Below are positions 43,363 to 53,321 of a stretch of 64,000 nucleotides of DNA, piece after piece; positions within the stretch are counted from its first letter, which is position 1; every line of letters begins with the position of its first letter. The notes beneath the pieces were generated by a model. The model was not told the origin of the DNA. It was given only the letters and a program-made list of their open reading frames with translations, and searched no databases. The translations under genes and the position numbers were made by a program. The stretch is from Haliclona indistincta (taxonomy: Eukaryota > Porifera > Demospongiae > Haplosclerida > Chalinidae). The DNA is taken from assembly GCA_964017065.1 (NCBI GenBank), contig OZ024785.1, positions 11,177,086 through 11,241,085 of the forward strand, given 5' to 3'.

Positions 43363-45147
43363 TTAGTGAGTCAGATTCAGTCGAGTTGACTGATCCGGAT
43401 CGCGAGAAGACCTATGAGAGTTTGATTGATGAGTAAGTAAACAATTATGTGTGTGCATTATGTTTTTTATCAAACCAGTCCTTATGCTTATGATCTGAGT
43501 ACTAGTGATGATGAATTTCCTGTTTTTGACTTGAATCAGAAGACCATCAAAAAGAGTCAGGTGCAAACTGAAAGGTTATTATTTATTTTTGTGACAAAAT
43601 TATTCATCTTTATTCTGAAACAGCACACAGAAAGAAACCTGTTTACAGCAAGTAATGAGAAGGCTTACTGTTAAATCAGAAACTTTCCGCATTGAAGTTC
43701 AACGTGATTACGTTTTAGCGGATGCTATTAAAGAGGCTAGAAAGACCAAATTTGATGTTCAAAAGACCATCAAGGTACATTGCTTAATGTATATTTTTGC
43801 AAGATTATGATTGTAATTATTAGGTCAATTTTGTTGGTGAGAGTGCCATTGATCTGAGTGGCCCGAGAAGAGAATTTTTTACAATTCTCGCTCAAGAATT
43901 TGCTAGCAGTTACCTAATAGGGCCTGATAACAATAAGTACATGCTGTCGAATGTGACTGCTTTACAGGTATAATGTAGGATTACTAAACTAGTTAGGATT
44001 ACTAACTAATTTTTAGAACCAAGAGTACCATACAATGGGAATGTATACAGTCATGTCAATTACACAAGGAGGATGTGGTCTGCCATGTCTATCTCAACCC
44101 TTCTTTGACTACTTATTACGTGGCCAGTATACTGGCATCATTGACCGTATATCTCCTGCTAGCATCCCTATCATGGATCTACGCTTCACTGTTGAAAAGG
44201 TAAATAATTTGTATAGTGGAGATTCTTGACTCATTAGTTTTGATTTCACAGGTGATAGAAGCTGAGACTAATGAAGAAATGAGACTGTATCTTCAAACAG
44301 ACGAAGGAGAAAATCTGCTAAATGCAACTGGATATCGCAAACCAGTTTCTTCTACAACTACAAAGGACAAAGAAAGTATTGTATCTGCTTTGGTGGACTA
44401 TCATCTATTAATTAAGGTGAAAGCTGAAATGGACCAGCTAAAAACAGGATTAGCCTCTCTAGAGCCCCGTTTACACGACGCGTTTAATCCGGTTTGGAAG
44501 CTAGCTTAGTTCGAAGCGCGCTTCGTGTGGACGCTCCAAACCGGTTACTAAACCGGATTAGTTAATCCACATCCGGAGGTGGTTTGAAGCTAGCTTGAAG
44601 CGCGCTTATCGCACGTGTGGACGGGTCAAGCTAGCTTAGCTAGTCGTTGTCTTGGTTAAACATACATGTGCAGCCAACACAAGCTGCTTGTTAGTGAATA
44701 CAAGCCTGGGGTAAGCTAGGCTACTCCGTGATTTAGCTGCACGCGCCATGGGCATACTTTTGTTGCTCGAGCACGTTTCTTCACACAGATACAGTAAGCT
44801 CCTTGTTGGTTGTAAATAAATAGACAAATACTCGTGGTGAGTGGCTAAGACAGCTTTACATCGACCATTGAAGCCTATGTGCCGTGCTCTGCCCCGCTCT
44901 GCCCTTCGCCATACGCCATATTGTACAAGCTAATCCACTTCCGTTTACACGTACAATGTGGTTAATCCACGTTTATCGCTTACGTATGGACAAAACTAAT
45001 GCGCATTCCAAACCAGTTTGATTAAGCTGGCTTCAGTACGTGTAAACGGGGCTTAGGATTTTTACAAGAGCTGCAATCTAATCCAAAACTGTGGGAGCCA
45101 TATTTTATGGCAGTGCAAGATCCTCTGAATGCAGATAATTTTTACAG
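43363..45147 (+). CDS. HECT-like E3 ubiquitin ligase domain, multi-exon, C-lobe not found
   Basis: Exons: about 43367-43430 (acidic), 43481-43560 (PYAYDLSTSDDEFPVFDLNQ), 43624-43774 (TVKSETFRIEVQRDYVLADA), 43825-43968 (VNFVGESAIDLSGPRREFFT), 44018-44201 (MGMYTVMSITQGGCGLPCLS), 44254 to a MITE at 44463, continuing 45057-45147 (FLQELQSNPKLWEPYFMAVQ). 'FVGExAxDxxGPRREFF' is the start of the HECT N-lobe. HECT ligases pass ubiquitin through a catalytic Cys near the C-terminus; no exon with that Cys was found up to 46 kb, where foldback sequence begins. So it is either truncated or non-catalytic, as in G2E3-like expansions. The upstream N-terminal half may be 35080-36867. Confidence 0.7.
44463..45053. 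mobile_element. 591-bp PIF/Harbinger-like MITE inside a HECT exon
   Basis: TIR AGCCCCGTTTACACG at 44463 is matched by CGTGTAAACGGGGCT ending 45053. TAG flanks both ends (44460-44462, 45054-45056) as a 3-bp target duplication. Removing the element and one TAG restores the reading frame exactly (TGLASL|GFLQEL). A G/C-rich inner part repeats aagctagctt and gcgcgctt motifs. No transposase inside. The TIR resembles the GGGCCCGTTTACAC type of Harbinger elements. Confidence 0.82.
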
Positions 45148-45507
45148 GGTGATTGTTTGTATTGTGGACATCCTGTCAGACATAATTGTCTGTCCAGCTT
45201 TGATAGTGGTCACAGCTGAATGGTATTGGTTTTCACTCAGTGTGAATATCATTAACTGCTACTTGAATTGCTGTGGTTTGGCTTGCAACAGCTATTATTG
45301 TCTGTGTCTAGTCTACATGCTATCGACGCGTCGACTATGTGCCGCGACGATCGCGGCACTCGTACTTCAAGTCTTCGACGCACGCGAACTAACGAACACC
45401 GACGATCAAAATACCAAACACCGTACCGTAGACCACCGAGGATTGCATGATATTAATAACAGATTACTAAACATGGATTTTTGTCCATATTGGCGCTCCA
45501 TAGTGTT

Positions 45508-45902
45508 AAAGAAACAAAAAGATTTCTAGCGAAATCAAAATGATGTAGGGATGGCGAATGCATTGCCACTGGTCCACAATGTAAACAAACAAGGAACTAG
45601 CATGGAATGGTAACACGAATGACTTGCTAACAGACCATAGATCCCTACATCAGTGGCTGATGTGGCCTGAGTATAGCTAGTTCAGCTATTTGCTGTTGAC
45701 TGACACCTGACGTGCATCGAATTGAACTTTTCAGCTTGTGACAAAATATTACAGCCACTGATGTAGGGATCTATGGTCTGTTAGCAAGTCATTCGTGTTA
45801 CCATTCCATGCTAGTTCCTTGTTTGTTTACATTGTGGACCAGTGGCTTTGCATTCGCCATCCCTACATCATTTTGATTTCGCTAGAAATCTTTTTGTTTC
45901 TT
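45508..45902. mobile_element. ~395-bp foldback element with ~150-bp near-perfect arms
   Basis: Left arm 45508-45659 (aagaaacaaaaagatttcta ... ccctacatcagtggctg) is the inverse complement of 45752-45902, with only one or two differences (e.g. attgcca/ttgcat). The spacer is about 92 bp. As RNA or single-stranded DNA it would form a 150-bp hairpin, a plausible dsRNA source. No target duplication identified. It follows the last HECT exon. Confidence 0.88.
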
Positions 45903-46527
45903 GTTTGTGTGCTTTTTTTAGTGTAATAATATGATTTACTTATTAATGCCTTCCTCGTCATTGTGAGTTAGTGACCTCTTGACTTCCTTTCCATTCAAAA
46001 AGCTGTTTCTATTATTACTTTGTAGCAAAAAACATGCTTATTATTTGTCATCCTGAAGAATCATTTTCTGACTCCTTTTCTCCCTTATCTGGCAGTGCCC
46101 TCTTCTTTGTATATTTATCTTAGGTCTTACCACTTTTATTAGCTTTTGCTAGTTGATGTCTGCTTTGTACTGTACATAACAGTAGAGTTCGGTGAACACA
46201 TACCCTGGGCACTGCAGCACGCGTTTAATTATACGTGTTCGCTCAGTCTCATAACTGTGGCACACCCACTTACCGGAATGTTCTAATCGGCGATGTTGCG
46301 AATAGGAATACATTGCTTGAGAGCTATTATTTTCATGACAATGTAAGGCAGTATACACTTAAAACAGCGGCGTTTTATGTACACGCACATACATAATATT
46401 ATAATAAACATACATACACAGACGAAGCAAATCTGGCGTGTGTTTTTCCCTCGTGTTTTTCGACGACGCCATCTTAGTAATAATTGTTGCTACATTGTAC
46501 GGTGTCAGTGTTATGTGACGTCAGGAC
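45903..46527. other. No supported gene
   Basis: AT-rich intergenic sequence; short open frame on the minus strand (46149-46358) shows no motif. Confidence 0.25.
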
Positions 46528-46834
46528 CAGTGCCGTAACTACGGTAGGGCAGGGGGGCAGTTGCCCCCTCCGCTTTTGAAGAACCGGAAGCATATTAATA
46601 ACAGAACTTAGATTCTAGAAGTCCTCCTGACCTAGAGAGTGAGTCTAGTACACACTCAGCAGTACAGCATACCTTGCAATTGCGCGCCATCTTTGTTATG
46701 GGCTTTTAGCGAATCAAAGTGTCAAAATGACGTCATAGCATGAATATTAATTAGATTTTGCTTTTGGCTTCGCACGCATTTCTGACTTTCCTATGGCTTG
46801 CCCCTCCGCTTCGTCAATCCTAGTTACGTCTCTG
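46528..46834. mobile_element. 307-bp hAT-like MITE
   Basis: Ends CAGTGCCGTAACTACGG and, inverse complement of the right end, CAGAGACGTAACTAGG. AGGAC flanks both sides (46523-46527 and 46835-46839). The inner ends repeat gcagggggg.. / cccctccgct. hAT elements leave 8-bp duplications, so only five matching bases is a weak point. The TIRs resemble the 3' end at 31700. Confidence 0.65.
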
Positions 46835-47507
46835 AGGACATACTCGTATTGGGGCCTTTGGATCTTATGGTCATAGGATGTTTTGTTGAAATGCATTACG
46901 AACAGGAGCCAATTGTTGTGTTACTTTTATTGCAAGAAAGTGAAGAAACCTGCCTTTAGAAGAAGAACTGTGCGTAGTTGTGATTTTGAATGCTTAACTT
47001 GAGACAGCATATATATTTTGTGTCGTTTTACGAATTAGACGGAAAATATGCTCCCGACAGTTCATGACGTAGCATGATGTCGTCAGTAGTAGGGTATTTA
47101 AAGTGGGGGATAGTTAATGTAGTCATTCTAGGGTTGTGCATTTTCGCCACTCAATAGACCCCACCCTCCCGCCCATCAGTGAAGTTGTTGTTGTCTTAGT
47201 TATTTGCCAGATTGTTCCTGGAACAAGAGTGGAGGACACTATAGCATATAGAGACTCTGTAGTGGTACACTATAGTGTTTGTTGCTTGTATTTGATATTA
47301 ATTTTTATACTTATCCAGATGAGTTCCAGAGAGGCAACAGAGAGAGTCGCGGACTCATAGTTTAGTGTGCAATTTCTTGAGCTGTCTAAGTTACGGGTTT
47401 TCCCAGAGCTTTTCTCCAAAAAGCTTTAGGTTTTCTCTGGGTTTTTCCCTTGATTAGCGTTGGCCCGCGCTAATCATAAATCTTAAAAATTTGGTGCAGT
47501 AAGGTGG
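46835..47507. other. No supported gene; small palindrome near 47393
   Basis: A region rich in gggttttccc/gggtttttccc phrases (47393-47453), which pair as agagctt...aagctt. May belong to the end of the tyrosine-recombinase retroelement downstream. Confidence 0.3.
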
Positions 47508-47568
47508 CCCCAGCTCATTAGTGTTGTGGCATTGTTTGGTTGATTGTAAGTGTTGTTGATTCAGTGTT

Positions 47569-47975
47569 GTAGTGTTGTTGATTAACACGTTTGCAGTGGC
47601 GTGCACAGCAGCCCTGACACAACACTAATGAGCTGAACGCCTTCGCCCATCGGGCAGCCTTAGCTATACGAGAATGCGCGAGCTGTTCCTCGCCAAGCTA
47701 GACCAGCTGGGTTACGACCGTAGCCAGTTTGGGCTGCACAGTCTCAGAGCGGGAGGTGCTACCGCTGCAGCTTCAGCGGGCATCCCGGACAGGCTGTTTA
47801 AACGTCACGGTAGGTGGAAGTCTGAGACCGCCAAAGATGGCTATGTGAAGGACTCCGAGGGAGCACGCTTGTCAGTGTCCAAGGGTCTTAACCTGTAACA
47901 GACCCGGACTCTTTGTTAGACTCTAGTGTTGTTGATTAACACGTTTGCAGTGGCGTGCACAGCAGCCCTGACACA
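47569..47975 (+). mobile_element. Terminal part of a DIRS/Ngaro-type YR retroelement, with direct repeats
   Basis: The ~50-bp sequence agtgttgttgattaacacgt ... ccctgacac occurs at about 47569-47619 and again at 47925-47974, flanking a tyrosine-recombinase C-terminus. In addition cagctcattagtgttgt (47512) is inverted at 47619-47635 (acaacactaatgagctg). Split direct repeats around a YR ORF are the hallmark of Ngaro/PAT-type DIRS elements. RT and RNase H are absent here. Confidence 0.6.
47674..47898 (+). CDS. Tyrosine recombinase C-terminal fragment
   Basis: The frame reads FLAKLDQLGYDRSQFGLHSL RAGG then ATAAASAGIPDRLFKRHGRW and KSETAKDGYVKDS. HSLR (box II His-x-x-Arg), the HGRW histidine/tryptophan position and the GY tyrosine are intact. 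Box I is missing, so this is the 3' third of a recombinase, open to the flank. The sequence is of the DIRS-associated type rather than like the Cryptons in this window. Confidence 0.8.
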   Translation: MRELFLAKLDQLGYDRSQFGLHSLRAGGATAAASAGIPDRLFKRHGRWKSETAKDGYVKDSEGARLSVSKGLNL

Positions 47976-48446
47976 CTATGAGTGAAGTGCATGTTCTGGG
48001 TGCATGTTGGGTGTGTGCATGCCTAGTTGCATGGCGGGAGTGATAATGTATATTTACTGCTGAAGTATACCCATTGAAAGAAGTAAATGCAACTGACTTA
48101 TATTAGATGCATAGACTGTTATAATAGTGACCAGTATTATGAGCCGGCAGTGAGTTGCAGCACTAGGCCACTAGCTGCACGGAACCCATGTGTAGCCACT
48201 GGGTTCCAAGCATATACAGTATAAATAGCCAAGCATACAGTATAAATTTCAATCGTGATTTTCCATCACTTTCAAATCCATAATAGTAGTAGGGCAGTCA
48301 ATTTTAGACTCCTGGTGCCATGACTTGGGGTTATTGTGGCTGTTAGGCATTGCTTGCTTAGGAATTGTGTATGTATATACACCTCAAAACAGTATCAAAG
48401 AGCCAGCCTTGCAGTGTAAAGCAAAGCAAAGAGAGAGATTCTTGTG

Positions 48447-48695
48447 AGGTAAGTCAGTGGTAGGAAATAATTCTCACAGCTGTTAAGAATGCTTTCTATG
48501 GTAACCAAACAATGTTATAGTGGTCAGTTGGAGGCAGTGCACAAGAAGTAATTGTCACAGCTATTTAAGAGTGTTTTCAATGGTAATAAATTATATACAG
48601 TGTTAAGGTGGAGAGTGGTCAGTTGGAGGCAGTGCATAAGAAGTAATTCTCACAGCTATTAAGAGTGGTTTCTATGGCAATAGACAAAACTGATG
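48447..48695 (+). repeat. Three imperfect tandem copies of a ~75-95 bp unit
   Basis: Each copy contains gtaattctcacagctattaa (or a variant) followed by gagtggtttctatggtaa and preceded by gtggtcagttggaggcagtg. Copies start near 48447, 48517 and 48606. No coding frame. The rest of 47976-49453 contains only a short Arg-rich open frame near 49000-49120 and simple tgactatgca repeats near 49400. Confidence 0.7.
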
Positions 48696-49453
48696 ACTGA
48701 CATGGGTGATGCATTTAAATGCAACTGTGTGACACCAGGATGCAGTTACTCAGTGTAATAATATACTATTGGAGTTCAGTAGTCAGCTCGTCAGTACAGT
48801 AACTAGTGTGAGCGGTGTGGATACTAGTGAAGTGTGGATACTAGCCTTGTGAAGAAAGTACATTAGATTTTGAATTACATATAGCCAGCCATTTACGCGG
48901 CATCATACGCATGGTAGTTGTGAACGGAGTATATTAGTAGTTGCATACACGCTTGTGTATTGTTCGACTGTTATGAATTTTACTTAATTTTACCAGTGTC
49001 CGCCGCAAACAGAACGAGAACTAGAGCTGCTTCCGCACGCCGGCGGAGACAATTAGTGCAAAGGCAGGAAGAAGAGGCCATGTGCACGAGCTCAGCGGCA
49101 GCTCACGAAATTAGTAATGGTGAATAAACATACAAAGTTAGTACAGTGCTCGGCTTATTTTAAGACCAGGTATTGTCTTGGATCATGTGAATTGAACTGA
49201 TCAACACAATTAACGGACCGCAATGTTTGGGCCCGGCGGCGAATACATGCGACAGTGATGGTTTTTGTCGCCGCTGCATGTTGGCGTGCTGTAACCCATT
49301 TAAAACTGCCAGTAGCAGGAACCCTGCGAAGTCACAAGCATTGTGTGTATAAATCAGATTTGTTCAAGATAATAATGATGTATACGTGGATGTGTACAAA
49401 ATGATCATGACTATGCAATGACTATGCGCAGACAATGACTATAATGACTATGC

Positions 49454-49951
49454 ATGAGTATGATTCATATAATGACTCAAGAATCAACTCATGAACGCCC
49501 ATTCTATTTGCTATATGGACGGGACGCTCGCATACCAACTGAGACAGTTCTTTCCCACCAATGGAACCCATACCTTGTTGACCTTGATGAATACAAGGAG
49601 GATTTTCACAATCTTATGGCAATAGCAAGGAAGCTTGCGGAAGAAAATATCAAAGGAGCTCAAGTGCGACAGAAGAAGTTCTATGAACGGAAGAAACAAG
49701 AAGTTAATTTAAAGGCTGGAGAGCGAGTGATGGTGTTCATGCCTTCAGACGTCAAAGGAGAGAATTGGAAGCTGGCCCGACCATTTCATGGACCGTATCG
49801 TGTTGTGACTGTCTACGATAATAGTGTTGACGTGAGACTCATGAACCGTCCCAAGACTGACTGCATATGTGTATCGTTGGATCGTGTGAGACGATGTTAT
49901 CCAGAACAAGGAGATACTCCGTGGACTGGACCAAAGTCAACCAATGGTTAA
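49454..49951 (+). CDS. Ty3/Gypsy integrase C-terminal fragment
   Basis: The frame reads RPFYLLYGRDARIPTETVLS, EYKEDFHNLMAIARKLAEEN, AQVRQKKFYERKK, VNLKAGERVMVFMPSDVKG and WKLARPFHGPYRVVTVYDNS, ending VSLDRVRRC. This is the post-catalytic part of a Gypsy integrase with its GPY motif. The DDE core and everything upstream are missing. The 3' LTR lies about 135 bp downstream, as expected for the end of pol. Confidence 0.85.
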   Translation: MSMIHIMTQESTHERPFYLLYGRDARIPTETVLSHQWNPYLVDLDEYKEDFHNLMAIARKLAEENIKGAQVRQKKFYERKKQEVNLKAGERVMVFMPSDVKGENWKLARPFHGPYRVVTVYDNSVDVRLMNRPKTDCICVSLDRVRRCYPEQGDTPWTGPKSTNG

Positions 49952-50075
49952 CGAAAGAGGAAGTCCAACAAGTGACTGAACATGTAACTCATCTATTTGT
50001 TTGTTCGCTGCTTATCATTGTTTTTTGCATTTATCATTGTATCACATTTACCTGTCGAGGACGACATTGTAATTT

Positions 50076-50087
50076 AGAAGGGGGAAA
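50076..50087 (+). promoter_or_regulatory. Polypurine tract of the Gypsy element
   Basis: agaagggggaaa lies immediately before the LTR; in LTR retrotransposons this purine run primes plus-strand DNA synthesis. Confidence 0.75.
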
Positions 50088-50225
50088 TGTAACGCCCTAA
50101 TTATCATTATTATTGATTGATTTGTGTTGGCACGTGAGTAGCCATGTCCTTGGTAATATAATAAAATGTTTCCAACACGCTTCGTCTACTTGAACCACCA
50201 CGTCTGCTGAGACCAGGGCGTGACA
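50088..50225 (+). repeat. 3' LTR of the Gypsy element (138 bp)
   Basis: Starts TGTAACGCCC and ends GGGCGTGACA, giving TG...CA ends inside a 10-bp inverted repeat with one mismatch. It contains aataaaatgt, a candidate polyadenylation signal (near 50159). It follows integrase and a polypurine tract in the right order. No 5' LTR was seen upstream, so the copy is 5'-truncated. Confidence 0.8.
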
Positions 50226-50731
50226 TTTACTGCTGTTGAAATAATTATGAGAACTGCTTCTTCAGCTGTACAAGCGACTTGTCGTAATCTTCTCTCTATG
50301 AAGGACATGGGTGGCTTACAAGTAGCTTAGTGCAGGCGATGTGTAAAATGATGCCCGCGCAAAATGAATGACCAATCAGATTATCTACAGTACGTGACGT
50401 CACTACGCTATTGACCATTGAGCACGAAGCAGTAAAAAAGGCACGCGTGTACGAGACCTTTAGCTAGCTTCCAGCATCAGAAACAACACAATACACATAT
50501 GTAGCAATATGTAGCAATATGTATTATTTTGGCACATGTGTTATAGTGTACATCTGTTGCACATACTAAAAAGTATTTTAATATCAAGCATAATATTATG
50601 TGCAGATCGTAATGTTAATTATTGTAGGCTTTTTATAGCAGCAATGAATCACGACAACCAAATTTTGAAATCAGTCAACCATCAACAGCATGACCTGCTT
50701 GTTTTGTAACATACTAATGCTTTTTACCAGT
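50226..50731. other. No supported gene
   Basis: AT-rich. A short ATG frame near 50645 (MNHDNQILKSVNHQQHD) ends at a stop, possibly a decayed first exon of the next relic. Confidence 0.25.
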
Positions 50732-51285
50732 CTGCAGCTGTATCTGATGCTATGCTAGCACTCTATGGCATGGTTGATGATCAGGTTGAACAAGCAAGTG
50801 AACCAATGGAAGCTGTTGTAGAACCGGAATCGGCGGTTGAGAGTAATGATGTGTCTGCTGGCCCCTATATGGTACAATAATGCTAAACAAAATATTGTAC
50901 TGTGTATGTTGTATGCTTGTGCCGATTATTCATGATGTCTAGACTAGCGTTAAGTTATCAGAATTCTAGCATCTGTTATTCTATGCAGCCTGAACCATCT
51001 CCTAGTAAGTGCCAAAACACACAATGACATCTGACCTGCGTCTTCCTGTGCCCTGTCCACTTCTGAAGAATTTCTCAGATGATACAGTAGTGAATGCAAT
51101 AGAAAGGGAGAGATTAAGGGGCTAGCACAGTATCGGCTGCTCAGAGATGTTGCATCCTTTTATAAAGGGCTTTTTCCTAATCCAACACCTACTGAGTTTG
51201 CAACTATGTCCAAAGCTGTATGTGATCAGTTTCCTTCACTGAAGGATGAGAAGCCAAAGGATAATATGTACTGGGTATGTTACCG
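50732..51285 (+). pseudogene. Decayed multi-exon gene with a 'FYKGLFPNPTPTEF' domain
   Basis: An exon-like frame at 50732-50880 reads SAAVSDAMLALYGMVDDQVE and ends at TAA. From about 51050, PCPLLKNFSDDTVVNAIERE is followed after a frame change by LAQYRLLRDVASFYKGLFPN, PTPTEFATMSKAVCDQFPSL and KDEKPKDNMYW before a gtatgt donor. The block 'LFPNPTPxEFxxMxxAVCxxFPxLKD' is one I have met in uncharacterised animal proteins; function unknown. Confidence 0.5.
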
Positions 51286-51346
51286 TACATAGGTCGTAAT
51301 TAAAGTACATTTTGAATTGTAGTTGACAGTCAAGACGGATCGGTAA

Positions 51347-51745
51347 TAACACACTCACACTTCAAGAAGCTATTAGCAAAAGGACACTTCCGATAGTCAA
51401 ATCTGGCTTGGTCTTGGTGGACAGATATTAGAAGCATTTGTATACTTACACAATGACGCAGGCATCCTGCATATTGACTTAAAATCGAACAATATTCTTC
51501 TTACAGATACAAGTACAGTTGTTGCTAGCATCCTCAAGTTTCAAATCATTGTAATAGACTTTGGAAAAGCAACAAGTATGGTAAATATCATTATCTTGCA
51601 AAACATGAAAAGTCAGAGTACACTAAAAGATTCCCTCAAATGGCGCCTGAGGTAATCCAAGGCATGACTAGTCAAACAACATCTAGTGACATGTATTCTG
51701 TTGGAAGTGTTCTATACAAGCTTATTGATCAATTTTTTAGCACCT
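51347..51745 (+). pseudogene. Protein kinase catalytic-domain relic
   Basis: After LTLQEAISKRTLPI a frame change leads to ILEAFVYLHNDAGILHIDLK then SNNILL (catalytic loop, HID in place of HRD), VIDFGKAT (DFG), and after a second frame change KHEKSEYTKRFPQMAPEVIQ (APE) and SSDMYSVGSVLYKLID. The order catalytic loop, DFG, APE is that of a Ser/Thr or Tyr kinase. The N-lobe (glycine loop, Lys, Glu) is absent. Two frameshifts make it non-functional as read. Confidence 0.75.
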
Positions 51746-52153
51746 AGCAAGAATTTTGCGTTTTTCCATTTTAATTCCACTACTGGTAAGCTGTAGTCTT
51801 CCATCTACCAGAGGCTATCATCTTCACTATTGCTTACATCCATCATATCATCACCCATCGGTGTCGCTTCTTTATCTACACAGAAAAAGAAGCATCAGCA
51901 TAAAACGTGTCTACTCATACATACTTCCTTGAGATCCATGCCATGTGTTCTATAAAGATGCCTTTTGAACGAGTTCCACTTGGTGTAAGTTTTGAAAAAA
52001 ATTGCAAGCGACACTAAGGTTGGGATCCCTTAAATGACGATCAAGAACGTGCTTGACAAGTGTTTCATTGTCAAAACTGCGAAAGTCACAGTTATCACAA
52101 AAGAACACCTTAAAATATAAAATTTAGGATTGTTTCATCTAAAAAGAACGTAA
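51746..52153. other. No supported gene
   Basis: Sequence downstream of the kinase relic; no open frame with a motif. A possible minus-strand exon around 51900-52110 is too uncertain to call. Confidence 0.25.
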
Positions 52154-52747
52154 GGCCCGGGTCACACTACGTCTGGTAACTTCAAAAAGTTTGCCGATTT
52201 TGATGCAAACGTACGAATTTTGGGTAGCAACACGGTCACACCCAACCACGATTTCATCATGGCGGAACCAGTGTGCTGTGCTGTTGTTACTATGATTGGT
52301 CATAGTAGCAACAGCGTTCAGCACGTCTGAGAACTCAAGGAAGTACACCCGGCGTCGATCTACTTTTATCGGCCGGCGTCGTAGTATAGAAAGCGCCTTC
52401 TGTTACCGTTGATGTCCACAGTGCTATTGTTATCACCTGCTGTACAACCATGTCTTCGAAGCCCAAGGCGGTTTTGGTGTGCTGACCGAGGACAGTTGGC
52501 ACTGATCAGAATCCCGGCGTTTCCTAGTAGTTTTCTTCTATTTGCGTGGCTTGCCATCATAAACACAACACATACACATGGATTGAGCTGTGAACGTAGA
52601 CGCAAACGCGGTGCTGTTCGCCACGTTCACGACATCAAAACTTCGCGTCTACGTCTGCGTCAACGTCTGAAAACGTGTTGTGTGACCGGGGAAATGCAAG
52701 CTAATTATCCAGATTTTTGCGGGTCGAAACGTAGTGTGACCCGGGCC
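52154..52747. mobile_element. 594-bp PIF/Harbinger-type MITE
   Basis: GGCCCGGGTCACACTACGT at 52154 is matched inversely at the end (ACGTAGTGTGACCCGGGCC, 52747). TAA flanks both ends (52151-52153, 52748-52750), the 3-bp duplication typical of Harbinger. Sub-terminal acgt/cgtc phrases recur. Open frames within it are short and unconvincing. Its length is close to that of the MITE at 44463 but the TIR differs. Confidence 0.82.
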
Positions 52748-52921
52748 TAACATAAGAGTACGACAACACTCTCCATTCAAAAAAATATTTGAATAAACTG
52801 ACATTTTCACTAAACATAACTGGCGAGGTGTCTTGCCAGTGGAGGACTTAATACAGCAAAGACAACAGGTTGTACATCAGTTAGGTTTTTTTTAGGTTTT
52901 CATTGTACAAAGACACTATGC

Positions 52922-53020
52922 AGGTTATCAGTTACCAGGAATTGCATTCGAAAAGAATATCTTGTATTGTCGACAGCACCTGTTCGAGGCCCCTGGTACC
53001 ATATGATCTGCAATTTGCGA
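52922..53020 (+). pseudogene. Crypton recombinase fragment (between boxes I and II)
   Basis: GYQLPGIAFEKNILYCRQHL then FEAPG aligns with NLPKYAFEKDIFYCRPKVTK of the intact Crypton; a frame change then gives WYHMIC where the intact copy has WYDSVA. Box II is not present after it. About 100 bp only. Confidence 0.65.
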
Positions 53021-53045
53021 TGGGTTATCCGCTACAACGCAATTT

Positions 53046-53321
53046 GTGAACAAAAAACCTCACAAAGGCGGTACGTCGTGCATAAGACCACGCCTACTAC
53101 TGAATATGTCTACTGACTGCAGGCAAGCAGCGACAGTACCTCGTCTTGCAGAGAGTCTGTGTGAGGTAATACGGGGGTATATAGCTGGTCACGAGGCTAA
53201 TACCTACTCCGAACGTGTAGCTAAGCTACTACACAACCGGCGCCTGACCCAGCAAACATGCACTGAACCGGGCTACGGCACGGATGATTATACTGACTTG
53301 AAGTACCATGGGAAGAATTAA
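53046..53321 (+). CDS. Open frame of unknown function
   Basis: 91 codons: RQAATVPRLAESLCEVIRGY then IAGHEANTYSERVAKLLHN and a C-terminal KYHGKN. No domain recognised. It lies just after the Crypton fragment and may not be expressed. Confidence 0.25.
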   Translation: MNKKPHKGGTSCIRPRLLLNMSTDCRQAATVPRLAESLCEVIRGYIAGHEANTYSERVAKLLHNRRLTQQTCTEPGYGTDDYTDLKYHGKN

